Both the position numbers and the translations under genes were made by a program. Below, piece by piece: positions 30,168 to 38,325 of a stretch of 64,000 nucleotides of DNA. Below the pieces are notes generated by a model. The model made no database searches, had not been told where the DNA came from, and saw only the letters and a list, made by a program, of their open reading frames with translations. Position 1 is the first letter of the stretch. Each line of letters opens with the position of its first letter. The stretch is from the NCBI RefSeq assembly GCF_031191205.1, contig NZ_CP133470.1:1061501-1125500 (forward strand), given 5' to 3'. This stretch comes from Haemophilus parainfluenzae ATCC 33392 (lineage in GTDB: Bacteria; Pseudomonadota; Gammaproteobacteria; Enterobacterales; Pasteurellaceae).

Positions 30168-30245
30168 ATAAATGATATTTTTGGTAAAATCTAGCTATAT
30201 TTTTACTTTTTTTACTTGTTCTTACTTTGAGGATGTATTATCACG

Positions 30246-31154
30246 ATGCACAATAAATTTTCTAAATTACAACGTACCTTTAAGGACAATCCATCTTTAT
30301 GTTTTTCTTTACTAATACTATCATTTATTCTATTCTGGTATGGTTGTAAATTTCGTCTTACTTTTATTGGTTCATTATTACTTATTCCTAATGAACGAAA
30401 TGTGCGAGATGAATTTCTAGATATATTGGATCCTGCTATATTATTATTCTTGTCATCTTTTTTTGTCTTTCAAGATTTTCGAGTAAGTATGAGTAATATT
30501 TATGGTAGAAGTAATATAAATATTCCATTGTTAAATAAATTAATTATTTTTTTATTATCTTTTATTTTTTTCCCTATAGTTAAGTATTTTATAGGCTCTG
30601 CTATAAATGGAACTGTGATTGATATTGTAGGATATTCTTCTAGTTATTTTCCGTATTTTGAAGGTGTTTTATTTCCTATACCTTTATTAGTTATTTGTGT
30701 TTGCATTTGTTGTTGTTTTAATGTTTTAGTTTTATTTTTTTTGTTTTTTTCTTATATGTCTAACTTAAATGGTTTATCGGAATTTAATTTTAGGAATTTA
30801 TCAATATTTATTTTGACAGGTTTTTCGAAGGGTAGTCATGAAAAACATACCTTAAAAGTTAGTTTGTTTGGACGTATTAGGATTTTTGTATTTTTAATGC
30901 TTATATTTATTAATATATCTCTATTTTTCTCTTTTAAGAATGGTGTGGAGTTTATCCTTTCTGGTAAGGATGGAGATAAGGAAATTAAGGAACTTTTATT
31001 AGTTACTTCATATAATGAGATACCAGCTAGATGTAGATATTTATTAAATGTTTACGGGGGTAAAGAAAAAGCTTTATTATCGTTTATTGATGAAAATTTA
31101 GCATCCATTTATATTGTAGATGATGATGTGTTTATTAATGAATCCTGCAAATAG
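30246..31154 (+). CDS. AT-rich orphan membrane protein between pflB and pflA
   Basis: A 302-residue protein with about five or six membrane helices (near 20-33, 62-76, 89-112, 138-168, 207-226) and a soluble C-terminal tail of about 70 residues ([37 protein letters not shown]). I recognise no family. Codon use is very AT-rich (Phe TTT, Ile ATA/ATT, Leu TTA), in sharp contrast to pflB and pflA, which suggests acquisition. AGGA lies 12 bases before the ATG, a weak initiation context. It ends 13 bases before pflA, so it may be co-transcribed with it. Function unknown. Confidence 0.68.
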   Translation: MHNKFSKLQRTFKDNPSLCFSLLILSFILFWYGCKFRLTFIGSLLLIPNERNVRDEFLDILDPAILLFLSSFFVFQDFRVSMSNIYGRSNINIPLLNKLIIFLLSFIFFPIVKYFIGSAINGTVIDIVGYSSSYFPYFEGVLFPIPLLVICVCICCCFNVLVLFFLFFSYMSNLNGLSEFNFRNLSIFILTGFSKGSHEKHTLKVSLFGRIRIFVFLMLIFINISLFFSFKNGVEFILSGKDGDKEIKELLLVTSYNEIPARCRYLLNVYGGKEKALLSFIDENLASIYIVDDDVFINESCK

Positions 31155-31167
31155 TATTGGAGATATA

Positions 31168-31908
31168 ATGTCAATTTTAGGAAGAATTCATTCTTTTGAA
31201 TCTTGTGGCACCGTGGATGGCCCGGGGATTCGCTTTATTTTATTTATGCAAGGCTGTTTAATGCGTTGCAAATATTGCCACAACCGTGATACTTGGGATC
31301 TTGAAGGTGGTCGCGAAATTAGTGTTGAAGAGCTTATGAAAGAAGTGGTGAGTTATCGCCATTTTATGAATGCGACTGGTGGTGGCGTGACGGCATCTGG
31401 TGGTGAGGCTGTTCTCCAAGCAGAATTTGTTCGAGATTGGTTCCGAGCTTGTAAAGCAGAAGGCATTAATACCTGTTTAGACACCAATGGCTTTGTACGT
31501 CATTATGATCATATTATTGATGAATTGCTTGATGTAACCGATCTTGTGTTGCTTGATTTGAAAGAGCTGAACGATCAAGTGCACCAAAATCTGATTGGCG
31601 TGCCAAACAAACGTACGCTGGAATTTGCAAAATATCTGCAAAAACGTAATCAGCGAACCTGGATTCGTTATGTAGTAGTTCCAGGTTATACCGATAACGA
31701 TCATGATGTTCATCTGCTCGGACAGTTTATTGAAGGTATGACCAATATTGAAAAAGTCGAACTTCTCCCTTATCATCGATTAGGCGCTCATAAATGGAAA
31801 ACCCTTGGCTTTGAATATGAGCTCGCAGATGTATTGCCTCCGACGAAAGAATCGCTTGAACATATCAAAACGATTCTTGAAGGATATGGACATACGGTAA
31901 AATATTAA
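31168..31908 (+). CDS. pflA: Pyruvate formate-lyase 1-activating enzyme
   Basis: PflA is a radical SAM enzyme that generates the glycyl radical on PflB. The 246-residue protein has the CxxxCxxC cluster at Cys30, Cys34, Cys37 ([12 protein letters not shown]) and the GGE motif in [10 protein letters not shown]. The ATG at 31168 is preceded by GGAG (31159-31162) and gives the same length as E. coli PflA; an in-frame upstream extension to 31120 overlaps the preceding gene and is rejected. The intergenic gap to the orphan membrane gene is 13 bases. Confidence 0.97.
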   Translation: MSILGRIHSFESCGTVDGPGIRFILFMQGCLMRCKYCHNRDTWDLEGGREISVEELMKEVVSYRHFMNATGGGVTASGGEAVLQAEFVRDWFRACKAEGINTCLDTNGFVRHYDHIIDELLDVTDLVLLDLKELNDQVHQNLIGVPNKRTLEFAKYLQKRNQRTWIRYVVVPGYTDNDHDVHLLGQFIEGMTNIEKVELLPYHRLGAHKWKTLGFEYELADVLPPTKESLEHIKTILEGYGHTVKY

Positions 31909-31961
31909 GCTAAGGTATAAAAAGATTAACAGCAGGCTTTAGAAAGCTTTAAGGAGGAAAA

Positions 31962-32465
31962 ATGAAAAAATTAGCATTAACGTTTTTAGGTGTAGCCCTT
32001 TTAGCAGGTTGTTTAGCTGTTCAATCGCCAGTTACACAAGAAGAGGTGACATTAACCGCCCCTTCAAAAGATAGAGTAGGGTATGTGCGATTAGTAAAAG
32101 ATAAAAATTACTACATTGATACTGATTCTATTTGGGTAGATAACCAAGATTTAAATCAGGTGCACTTTGATGCCGTGGTGAATTTGGATAAAGGTTTATA
32201 TGTGTATCCAAATGAGAAAAGACGCTATGCGCGTTCTGTTCGCCAATATAAAATTTTAAACTGTAAGAACTACCATTTAACTCAAGTTCGTACTGATTTT
32301 TATGATGATTTCTGGGGTGAAGGTTTACGCGCCGCACCGAAAAAACAAGAGAAATACACAATTAGCTTAAAACCTAATACAACGCTCTATGCGGCTGCAC
32401 AAGTTATTTGTGTGAACTCAGATAGAAAACCTTCTTTAGATTTAGAAGGCTCAAAAGTAAAATAA
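31962..32465 (+). CDS. pe: Surface-adhesin protein E lipoprotein
   Basis: Protein E of Haemophilus is a surface lipoprotein that binds host epithelium, vitronectin, laminin and plasminogen. The 167-residue sequence has a lipoprotein signal peptide with lipobox LLAGC (Cys17) and long stretches that I recognise from H. influenzae protein E, for example VHFDAVVNLDKGLYVYP, YARSVRQYKILNC and NYHLTQVRTDFYD. Two Cys residues in the mature part, in KILNCKN and VICVNS, match the conserved disulfide. The gene follows pflA, an arrangement I recall from H. influenzae too. Whether this species' variant has the same ligands is untested. Confidence 0.9.
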   Translation: MKKLALTFLGVALLAGCLAVQSPVTQEEVTLTAPSKDRVGYVRLVKDKNYYIDTDSIWVDNQDLNQVHFDAVVNLDKGLYVYPNEKRRYARSVRQYKILNCKNYHLTQVRTDFYDDFWGEGLRAAPKKQEKYTISLKPNTTLYAAAQVICVNSDRKPSLDLEGSKVK

Positions 32466-32471
32466 TCAATC

Positions 32472-32502
32472 AAAGTGCGGTTAGAAATAACCGCATTTTT
32501 TA
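32472..32502 (+). terminator. USS-type terminator after protein E
   Basis: AAAGTGCGGTTA and TAACCGCATTTTT form an imperfect USS hairpin with T6. Confidence 0.8.
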
Positions 32503-32530
32503 TTTCTCTGAAACGAATGAACACGTAATA

Positions 32531-32570
32531 AAAAAACGGTCAATATTCATTAAATATTGACCGCTCTTTT
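32531..32570 (-). terminator. Terminator of efp
   Basis: ACGGTCAATATT and AATATTGACCG form an 11-bp stem, with an A-rich flank that reads as T6 on the minus strand. It sits 18 bases after the efp stop. Confidence 0.75.
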
Positions 32571-32587
32571 CATCTCACCATGAAAGA

Positions 32588-33154
32588 TTATTTCACACGA
32601 GAAACGTATTCGCCTGAACGAGTATCAACTTTGATTACTTCGCCGATTTGAACGAAAAGAGGTACTTTCACCACTGCACCAGTACTTAATGTTGCTGGTT
32701 TACCGCCAGTACCTGCAGTATCACCTTTAAGACCTGGGTCAGTATCGATGATTTCTAATTCTACGAAGTTTGGTGGGGTAACAGTAATTGGCGCACCGTT
32801 CCATAAAGTCACGATACAATCTGCTTGGTCTAATAACCATTTTTCAGCATCACCCACTGCTTTTGCATCAGCAGAGTATTGTTCAAATGTTTCTGGGTGC
32901 ATGAAGTACCAGAATGCATCATCTTTGTATGAATAAGTGAGGTTAAGATCCATAACATCAGCAGCTTCAACCGAAGTACCAGATTTGAAGTTTACGTCTA
33001 ATACTTTGCCTGAAATTAATTTACGAATACGAGTACGAGTAAAAGCTTGGCCTTTACCTGGTTTAACGAATTCGTTTTCAACGATCACACAAGGCTCACC
33101 GTCTTGCATAAATTTTAGACCTGGTTTGAAATCACTGGTAGTATATGTAGCCAT
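32588..33154 (-). CDS. efp: Elongation factor P
   Basis: EF-P relieves ribosome stalling at consecutive prolines. The 188-residue protein has the three beta-barrel domains; the modified Lys34 lies in the loop [13 protein letters not shown], as in the gamma-proteobacterial group modified by beta-lysylation. The signature of domain III ([21 protein letters not shown]) is intact. It diverges from epmB, the gene for the lysine 2,3-aminomutase that supplies beta-lysine, so the target and one modifying enzyme share an intergenic promoter region of under 40 bases. epmA is not in the window. Confidence 0.97.
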   Translation of the reverse strand: MATYTTSDFKPGLKFMQDGEPCVIVENEFVKPGKGQAFTRTRIRKLISGKVLDVNFKSGTSVEAADVMDLNLTYSYKDDAFWYFMHPETFEQYSADAKAVGDAEKWLLDQADCIVTLWNGAPITVTPPNFVELEIIDTDPGLKGDTAGTGGKPATLSTGAVVKVPLFVQIGEVIKVDTRSGEYVSRVK

Positions 33155-33190
33155 ATTAAAAATATCCTAAAAAATAGAGATTGTTTGAAA

Positions 33191-34207
33191 GTGCGTATTT
33201 TAACCCGAAATATTGCGATTAGAGAAGAACAAAATTGGTTAGAAACCCTAAAAAATGCGATTTCTGATCCGAAAATCTTGTTAAAAACCTTAAATTTGCC
33301 TGTTGAGGATTTTGCCGAGGATATCGCTGCCCGTAAACTTTTTGCTATGCGAGTGCCTTTACCTTTTGTTGAAAAAATGGAAAAAGGGAATCCGAAAGAC
33401 CCACTTTTTTTGCAGGTAATGACGGTTCAGCAAGAATTTATTGAAGCGGAAGGCTTTAGCCAAGATCCTTTAGACGAACAGCAAAAAAATGCCGTGCCTA
33501 ATATTCTACATAAATACCAAAATCGCTTGCTGTTCATGGCAAAAGGAGGCTGTGCGGTTAATTGCCGCTATTGTTTCCGTCGCCATTTTCCTTATGACCA
33601 AAATCCAGGCAATAAAGTCAGTTGGAAACAAGCAATAGACTATATCGCCGCACATCCAGAAATTGAAGAAGTGATTTTTTCGGGTGGCGATCCGATGATG
33701 GCGAAGGATAGTGAATGGGCGTGGCTATTAGAACGCCTTGAAAAGATAAAGCACTTACAACGTTTGCGTATTCACTCTCGTTTGCCAGTCGTGATTCCAG
33801 AGCGCATTACGGATGAATTTTGTGATTTATTGTTGAATAGTCCATTACAAGCTGTGTTTGTGACGCATATCAATCATCCAAATGAAATTGATGAAGGACT
33901 CGCTTTCGCTATGCAAAAACTGACAGAAGCTAAAGTAATATTACTCAATCAATCGGTCCTATTAAAGGATGTGAATGATAACCCACATACATTAAAAGTA
34001 TTGAGCGATAAGCTATTTCAAGCGGGAATTTTGCCTTATTACTTGCATTTATTGGATAAAGTACAGGGGGCGAGCCATTTCTATATCTCGGATGAGCGTG
34101 CCTTACAAATTTATAGAGAATTGCAGGCACTCACTTCTGGCTATTTAGTACCCAAATTAGCACGAGAAATCGGTGGAGAGCCAAATAAGACTTTATACAC
34201 AACGTAA
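33191..34207 (+). CDS. epmB: EF-P (R)-beta-lysine system lysine 2,3-aminomutase
   Basis: EpmB is a radical SAM, PLP-dependent aminomutase that makes (R)-beta-lysine for EF-P modification by EpmA. The protein has the Cys cluster in GGCAVNCRYCFRRHFP and the glycine-rich VIFSGGDPMMAKD. The GTG at 33191 gives MRILTR and 338 residues, the form I recall for H. influenzae; a TTG at 33185 adds two residues and is closer to the weak AGAGA ribosome-binding site, so the start is not settled. The PLP Lys is in the C-terminal part near LYYLHLLDKVQGASHF-type sequence. It is divergent from efp. Confidence 0.93.
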   Translation: MRILTRNIAIREEQNWLETLKNAISDPKILLKTLNLPVEDFAEDIAARKLFAMRVPLPFVEKMEKGNPKDPLFLQVMTVQQEFIEAEGFSQDPLDEQQKNAVPNILHKYQNRLLFMAKGGCAVNCRYCFRRHFPYDQNPGNKVSWKQAIDYIAAHPEIEEVIFSGGDPMMAKDSEWAWLLERLEKIKHLQRLRIHSRLPVVIPERITDEFCDLLLNSPLQAVFVTHINHPNEIDEGLAFAMQKLTEAKVILLNQSVLLKDVNDNPHTLKVLSDKLFQAGILPYYLHLLDKVQGASHFYISDERALQIYRELQALTSGYLVPKLAREIGGEPNKTLYTT

Positions 34208-34281
34208 GATCCTATAAAATACGATACAATTTTTCACCGCACTTTTATGCGATCTTTAGTTTAGCAAATCGAGGTAATACC

Positions 34282-35652
34282 GTGGATAATAAAAATCAAC
34301 CTAACGACAATTCATCGCAAAATGAATTAGATTTAGGATTTAATCACTCTGACTCTGTGACACCAAGAAAAACGATTCAACAAAGTGGCTCAATTTTTGA
34401 TAAAGCCAAAGGTTTATTTGGTAAAAAACAACAAGCAGATACGCAATTTCATGTTCGTCGCGAGCCAACTTTTGGAGCAGCCACAAGCCAACCTTTTTCG
34501 CCATCTCAAACATTCCAAAGTGAAAATGTCGAACAAGTAGCTCAAGCAAGTGCTTTCAGCCCTCAGGAGCCTGTTGAAAATGTTCAAGTAGAAAACGTAG
34601 CTGAAGAAAAAGTGATTTTTGAAAATTCACCTACAGAAGAGGTTGTGGAAGACGTGACAACTCAAGCAGAAACCGTTGCACCAGCCGCTGCAGCAAGCTT
34701 GAAATCACCTGAAAAATGGAAGGTTTTACAAATGTTACCAGAAAAACATCGTCGTTTATTTATTGCGATTTTGGGTTTAGTGGTATTACTAATCATTTTC
34801 TTCACCTTAAAACCAAATTCAGATACGGTAGAGTCTTTTGAACAACAAAACAGCAATGAAATTCCGGTTCAATTCCAATCATTGGATCAGTCTCAACCGG
34901 TTGAAACCACAGTATTAGATAATAATAACAATGCAGCGCCGGCAACAACGGAACAAGCCGCAAATGAAGCTAAATCAGATGCACTTCCAGCCATGGAGTA
35001 CGTAGGTGATAAAGCAGATGCTGCGAAATTACAACCTGCAGAGCCTGCACAACAAACTGTTGTTCAACAACCAGCAACTCAACCAGCTGTTGCTCCTGCA
35101 CCAGTTAAAGAACCCGTGAAAACAGTACAACCAACTGTAGAAAAACATACCGCAACGATTGAGCATAAAGCAGAACCTCGTCGCGAACAGACACCTGTGG
35201 TTCAAGAGAAAAAACAACCTAAACCTGTAACTGAAAAAGTGACAGTTCAGCCGACTCAAACCGTGAAAAAAGAGTCAAGCAAAATTCAAGAAGCGAAACC
35301 GGTTGCAACTAAAGATAGTAAGGTTCAAATTGTGGATGCGAAATCAGCAAGCAACAATGCGGTGAAAGCAACAGAACCAACAGTACAAACCGCTTCAACA
35401 GGTGCAACAAAAACATTAACGGTGCCGCAAGGTGTTTCATTGATGCAAGTATTCCGTGATAATAAATTGAATATTTCAGATGTGAATGCCATGACAAAAG
35501 CAAGCGGTGCAGGTAATGCATTAAGCAGTTTCAAACCTGGTGATAAAGTACAGGTATCTGTGAATAGTCAAGGTCGAGTGAGTGAGCTTCGTTTATCAAA
35601 TGGCGGCAAGTTCATTCGTCAAGCCGATGGTTCATATCAATATAAAAAATAA
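34282..35652 (+). CDS. oapA: Opacity-associated protein A
   Basis: OapA is required for the transparent colony form and for nasopharyngeal colonisation in H. influenzae. The 456-residue protein has a cytoplasmic N-terminus (about 1-158), one membrane helix (about 159-176, RLFIAILGLVVLLIIFF), a long Gln/Pro/Thr/Val/Lys-rich periplasmic linker (about 180-375) and a C-terminal OapA/LysM-like domain (about 383-456, TLTVPQGVSLMQVFRDN ... FIRQADGSYQYKK). The layout resembles YtfB-type cell-division proteins that bind peptidoglycan. The start is GTG with GAGG 7 bases upstream. A terminator follows the gene, before oapB. Confidence 0.92.
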   Translation: MDNKNQPNDNSSQNELDLGFNHSDSVTPRKTIQQSGSIFDKAKGLFGKKQQADTQFHVRREPTFGAATSQPFSPSQTFQSENVEQVAQASAFSPQEPVENVQVENVAEEKVIFENSPTEEVVEDVTTQAETVAPAAAASLKSPEKWKVLQMLPEKHRRLFIAILGLVVLLIIFFTLKPNSDTVESFEQQNSNEIPVQFQSLDQSQPVETTVLDNNNNAAPATTEQAANEAKSDALPAMEYVGDKADAAKLQPAEPAQQTVVQQPATQPAVAPAPVKEPVKTVQPTVEKHTATIEHKAEPRREQTPVVQEKKQPKPVTEKVTVQPTQTVKKESSKIQEAKPVATKDSKVQIVDAKSASNNAVKATEPTVQTASTGATKTLTVPQGVSLMQVFRDNKLNISDVNAMTKASGAGNALSSFKPGDKVQVSVNSQGRVSELRLSNGGKFIRQADGSYQYKK

Positions 35653-35659
35653 TTTTTAG

Positions 35660-35682
35660 TGGGCGAGTAATCGCCCATTTTT
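35660..35682 (+). terminator. Terminator after oapA
   Basis: TGGGCGA and TCGCCCA form a 7-bp stem with a four-base loop and T5 behind it. Confidence 0.8.
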
Positions 35683-35702
35683 CTAGATGAGATTGTTTAT
35701 CC

Positions 35703-35726
35703 TTGCTCATTTCGAAAAGTGAGCAA
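35703..35726. repeat. Inverted repeat upstream of oapB
   Basis: TTGCTCA (35703-35709) and TGAGCAA (35720-35726) are perfect 7-base arms with a 10-base spacer and no T run. It could be an operator or an RNA hairpin in the oapB leader; the oapB start is 31 bases further on. Confidence 0.5.
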
Positions 35727-35757
35727 TCATAAACAAACCTTGATGGAAATAGAATTC

Positions 35758-36165
35758 ATGTTAAAAAAATTAAGCGTAATTTTGACCGCACTTTGCCTTT
35801 CCGCTTGTTCACAAAATGTTGAATTAAGCGACCCCGCACCACAGAAAATGAAAGTGCAAACCGTGGATAAAAAATCTCAAAAGGGTTCGGCGACGGTTTA
35901 TTTGTGTAAAGGCAATAAAGAAGTGAGTGTGGTTCATACGAAGCAAAAACAGAAAAGTAAAAAAACACTCAGTCAGGTGACCGTTACTTTTAATGATGTA
36001 ACCGAAAAATTGACTCGTGTGATTTCTGAACGTGGTAGAAATTATGCGAATATTCGTTGGTATTGGCAGGAGCGTGATGACTTCAGTCAATTACAAACTA
36101 GCGTAGGTGAAGTGCTCGCAGAACACTGTGTGAAACAACCAAGTGAATTAAAATCAGGCAAATAA
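35758..36165 (+). CDS. oapB: Opacity-associated protein B lipoprotein
   Basis: A 135-residue lipoprotein recognised by position and features as OapB, encoded after oapA and before recO in Haemophilus. The signal peptide [17 protein letters not shown] ends in lipobox LSAC with Cys17. The mature part is basic with a conserved core ([19 protein letters not shown]) and a C-terminal motif [16 protein letters not shown]. The ATG at 35758 gives a clean signal peptide; upstream in-frame starts at 35719 and 35743 would add charged residues. A USS lies inside the signal-peptide coding region. Function: presumably envelope; reported to be needed for OapA expression in H. influenzae. Confidence 0.82.
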   Translation: MLKKLSVILTALCLSACSQNVELSDPAPQKMKVQTVDKKSQKGSATVYLCKGNKEVSVVHTKQKQKSKKTLSQVTVTFNDVTEKLTRVISERGRNYANIRWYWQERDDFSQLQTSVGEVLAEHCVKQPSELKSGK

Positions 36166-36172
36166 TTCTTGT

Positions 36173-36877
36173 ATGGATCTCCAACGCGGCTTTGTGTTAC
36201 ATCGTCGTCCTTATAGTGAAACCAGCCTTTTGGTGGATTTATTCACTGAAGAAACAGGGCGTTTGACGGTTATTGCAAAAGGTGCACGTGCGAAACGTTC
36301 TGCATGGAAATCTGTCTTACAGCCTTTTACGCCATTACTTCTTCGTTGGTCAGGAAAAGGCGCATTAAAAACACTCACGAAAGCAGAGCCCGCAGCAATT
36401 ACGTTGCCTTTGCAGCAAACGGCTTTATATAGCGGGTTTTATGTAAATGAGCTGATTACTCGAGTGATCGAGCCCGAAACGGCCAATCCACAACTTTTTC
36501 AGCATTATCTTCAATGCTTAACAGGCTTAGCCACTCAACCACAGGTTGAGCCCACATTGCGTCTATTTGAATTTCATTTACTTAAAATCTTAGGTTATGG
36601 CATTGATTTTCTGCATTGTGCAGGATCAGGTTTACCAGTAGATGAATCGATGACTTACCAATATCGTGCGGAAAAGGGTTTTATCGCCTCGTTAGTGAAA
36701 GATAACTTAACCTTTTATGGGCGAGATTTGCTTGCTTTTGACCGTTTGGAATTCACCGATGAATCCGTCTTGCTAGCAGCAAAGCGCTTTACTCGAATTG
36801 CGCTCAAACCTTATTTAGGCGATAAGCCGCTGAAAAGTCGAGAGTTATTTACGCAAAACGTGCTTTATTTAAAATAA
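36173..36877 (+). CDS. recO: DNA repair protein RecO
   Basis: RecO acts with RecR (and RecF) to load RecA on SSB-coated gaps. The 234-residue protein has the N-terminal OB-fold ([24 protein letters not shown] region, then [15 protein letters not shown]) and a helical C-terminal domain ([14 protein letters not shown]). Family members often have a zinc-finger in the C-terminal half; only one Cys (FLHCAGSG) is present there, as in enterobacterial RecO. It starts 7 bases after oapB, indicating co-transcription of oapB-recO-rlmD-relA. Confidence 0.93.
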   Translation: MDLQRGFVLHRRPYSETSLLVDLFTEETGRLTVIAKGARAKRSAWKSVLQPFTPLLLRWSGKGALKTLTKAEPAAITLPLQQTALYSGFYVNELITRVIEPETANPQLFQHYLQCLTGLATQPQVEPTLRLFEFHLLKILGYGIDFLHCAGSGLPVDESMTYQYRAEKGFIASLVKDNLTFYGRDLLAFDRLEFTDESVLLAAKRFTRIALKPYLGDKPLKSRELFTQNVLYLK

Positions 36878-36913
36878 TTCCTTTCTTTGATACAAATAAA
36901 TTAAAACACCATC

Positions 36914-38224
36914 ATGGCTTTACTTTACGCTCCACAAAAAAAACAGAAAACCACCCAAAAAGTTGTCGCTGAAATTCAGGATTTAGATTATCAAGGGCTA
37001 GGTGTCTCTAAAATTCAAGGTAAAACCTGGTTCATTGAAAATGCCTTGCCAACGGAAAAAGTGGAAGCGGTAGTCACCGATGAAAAACGTCAATATGGGT
37101 TAGCCATTGCACAAAAGTGGCTACAAAAGAGTAGTCAGCGTGTTGAACCGCAATGCAGTTATTATGAACGTTGTGGTGGATGCCAAGGACAGCATATCCC
37201 TGTAGAAATGCAGCGTAAAGCGAAAGAAAAAGCCCTTTTTTCTCGATTAAGTAAACTGCAAGCAGAGCCTATTCAATTAATGCCAATGATTTGTGGCGAA
37301 CAATGGGGCTATCGTCGTCGTGTACGATTAAGTTTGCTGTGGAATGCTAAAAATAAAACTATTGAAATGGGATTTCGTCAGAAAAACTCCAATCAGTTAG
37401 TCAGCATTCAGCAATGCTTAGTCGCTGAGCCTGCGATTAATGATCTTATTCCAAAATTGACCGCACTTTGGGCGCAATATTCGGTCCCGAAACAATTAGG
37501 GCATGTTGAATTAGTTTCAGCAGAGAATGGCGTAGCCATGTTGTTACGCTATAAGGGAAATTTAGCCGAAACTGACCGCACTTTGTTACTCGAGTTTGCA
37601 CGTGTCAATGCTGTGAATTTGTTTTTACAAGATGATCAATGTATTCAACTTGCGCATGGTGAAATGCCTTATTATTCTCTGGACGATATTCGTTTATCTT
37701 TTGATATCCGCGATTTTATTCAAGTGAATACCCACTTAAATCTTCAAATGGTTGAGACTGCTTTAGATTGGCTTGATTTGAATCAGGACGATCACGTTTT
37801 AGATTTATTCTGTGGGATGGGTAATTTTACTCTGCCTTTAGCCAAACGCGTGAAAAGTGCGGTTGGAATTGAAGGTGTTTTTGACATGGTTCAAAAAGCC
37901 CAAACGAATGCACAGTTTAACCACATTGAGAATGTTGAATTTTATCAAGCCGATTTAGACCAAGCTTTTTCAGAACAACCTTGGGCAAAACAACATTTCA
38001 ATAAAATTCTTCTCGATCCACCTCGCAGTGGTGCCGCTTTTGCGCTGAATGCGTTATGTGAGCTTTGTGCAGAAAAAATTCTCTATGTGTCTTGCAACCC
38101 CGCAACTTTAGTACGAGATGCAGAAATACTTCGCTCTTTCGGTTATCGCATTATCAAAACCGCCATGATTGATATGTTCCCGCATACCAGTCATTTGGAG
38201 TCGGTGACATTATTTATCAAATAA
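36914..38224 (+). CDS. rlmD: 23S rRNA (uracil-1939-C5)-methyltransferase RlmD
   Basis: RlmD (RumA) methylates U1939 of 23S rRNA with SAM and carries a 4Fe-4S cluster. The 436-residue protein has an N-terminal TRAM domain (about 14-70), cluster cysteines in CSYYERCGGCQGQH plus a later one in QQCLVAEP, SAM-binding VLDLFCGMGNFTLPLA (about 295-310), and the catalytic Cys in LYVSCNPATLVRDAEIL. Three USS copies lie in the coding region: 37460-37468, 37575-37583 and 37855-37863, an unusually dense group. In E. coli too the gene lies directly upstream of relA. Confidence 0.95.
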   Translation: MALLYAPQKKQKTTQKVVAEIQDLDYQGLGVSKIQGKTWFIENALPTEKVEAVVTDEKRQYGLAIAQKWLQKSSQRVEPQCSYYERCGGCQGQHIPVEMQRKAKEKALFSRLSKLQAEPIQLMPMICGEQWGYRRRVRLSLLWNAKNKTIEMGFRQKNSNQLVSIQQCLVAEPAINDLIPKLTALWAQYSVPKQLGHVELVSAENGVAMLLRYKGNLAETDRTLLLEFARVNAVNLFLQDDQCIQLAHGEMPYYSLDDIRLSFDIRDFIQVNTHLNLQMVETALDWLDLNQDDHVLDLFCGMGNFTLPLAKRVKSAVGIEGVFDMVQKAQTNAQFNHIENVEFYQADLDQAFSEQPWAKQHFNKILLDPPRSGAAFALNALCELCAEKILYVSCNPATLVRDAEILRSFGYRIIKTAMIDMFPHTSHLESVTLFIK

Positions 38225-38244
38225 GATGTAAATTCTGATAGAAT
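38214..38244 (+). promoter_or_regulatory. Possible extended -10 promoter of relA
   Basis: TGATAGAAT gives an extended -10 (box TAGAAT at 38239-38244). TTATCA (38214-38219) is at a 19-base spacing, which is long. It lies 82 bases before relA, in the gap after rlmD. Confidence 0.4.
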
Positions 38245-38325
38245 AGTCAGACTTTTTTGTTGTCTTAAAAAGACAACTCGGTTGATAGGATGTCACCGAG
38301 CCATATTCATCAACAAGGGGGTATT

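Noticed and set aside
31120..31167. N-terminal extension of pflA reading into the preceding membrane gene
   Set aside because: The residues do not match PflA, the true start at 31168 has a GGAG site, and the length then equals the family norm. No frameshift is needed.
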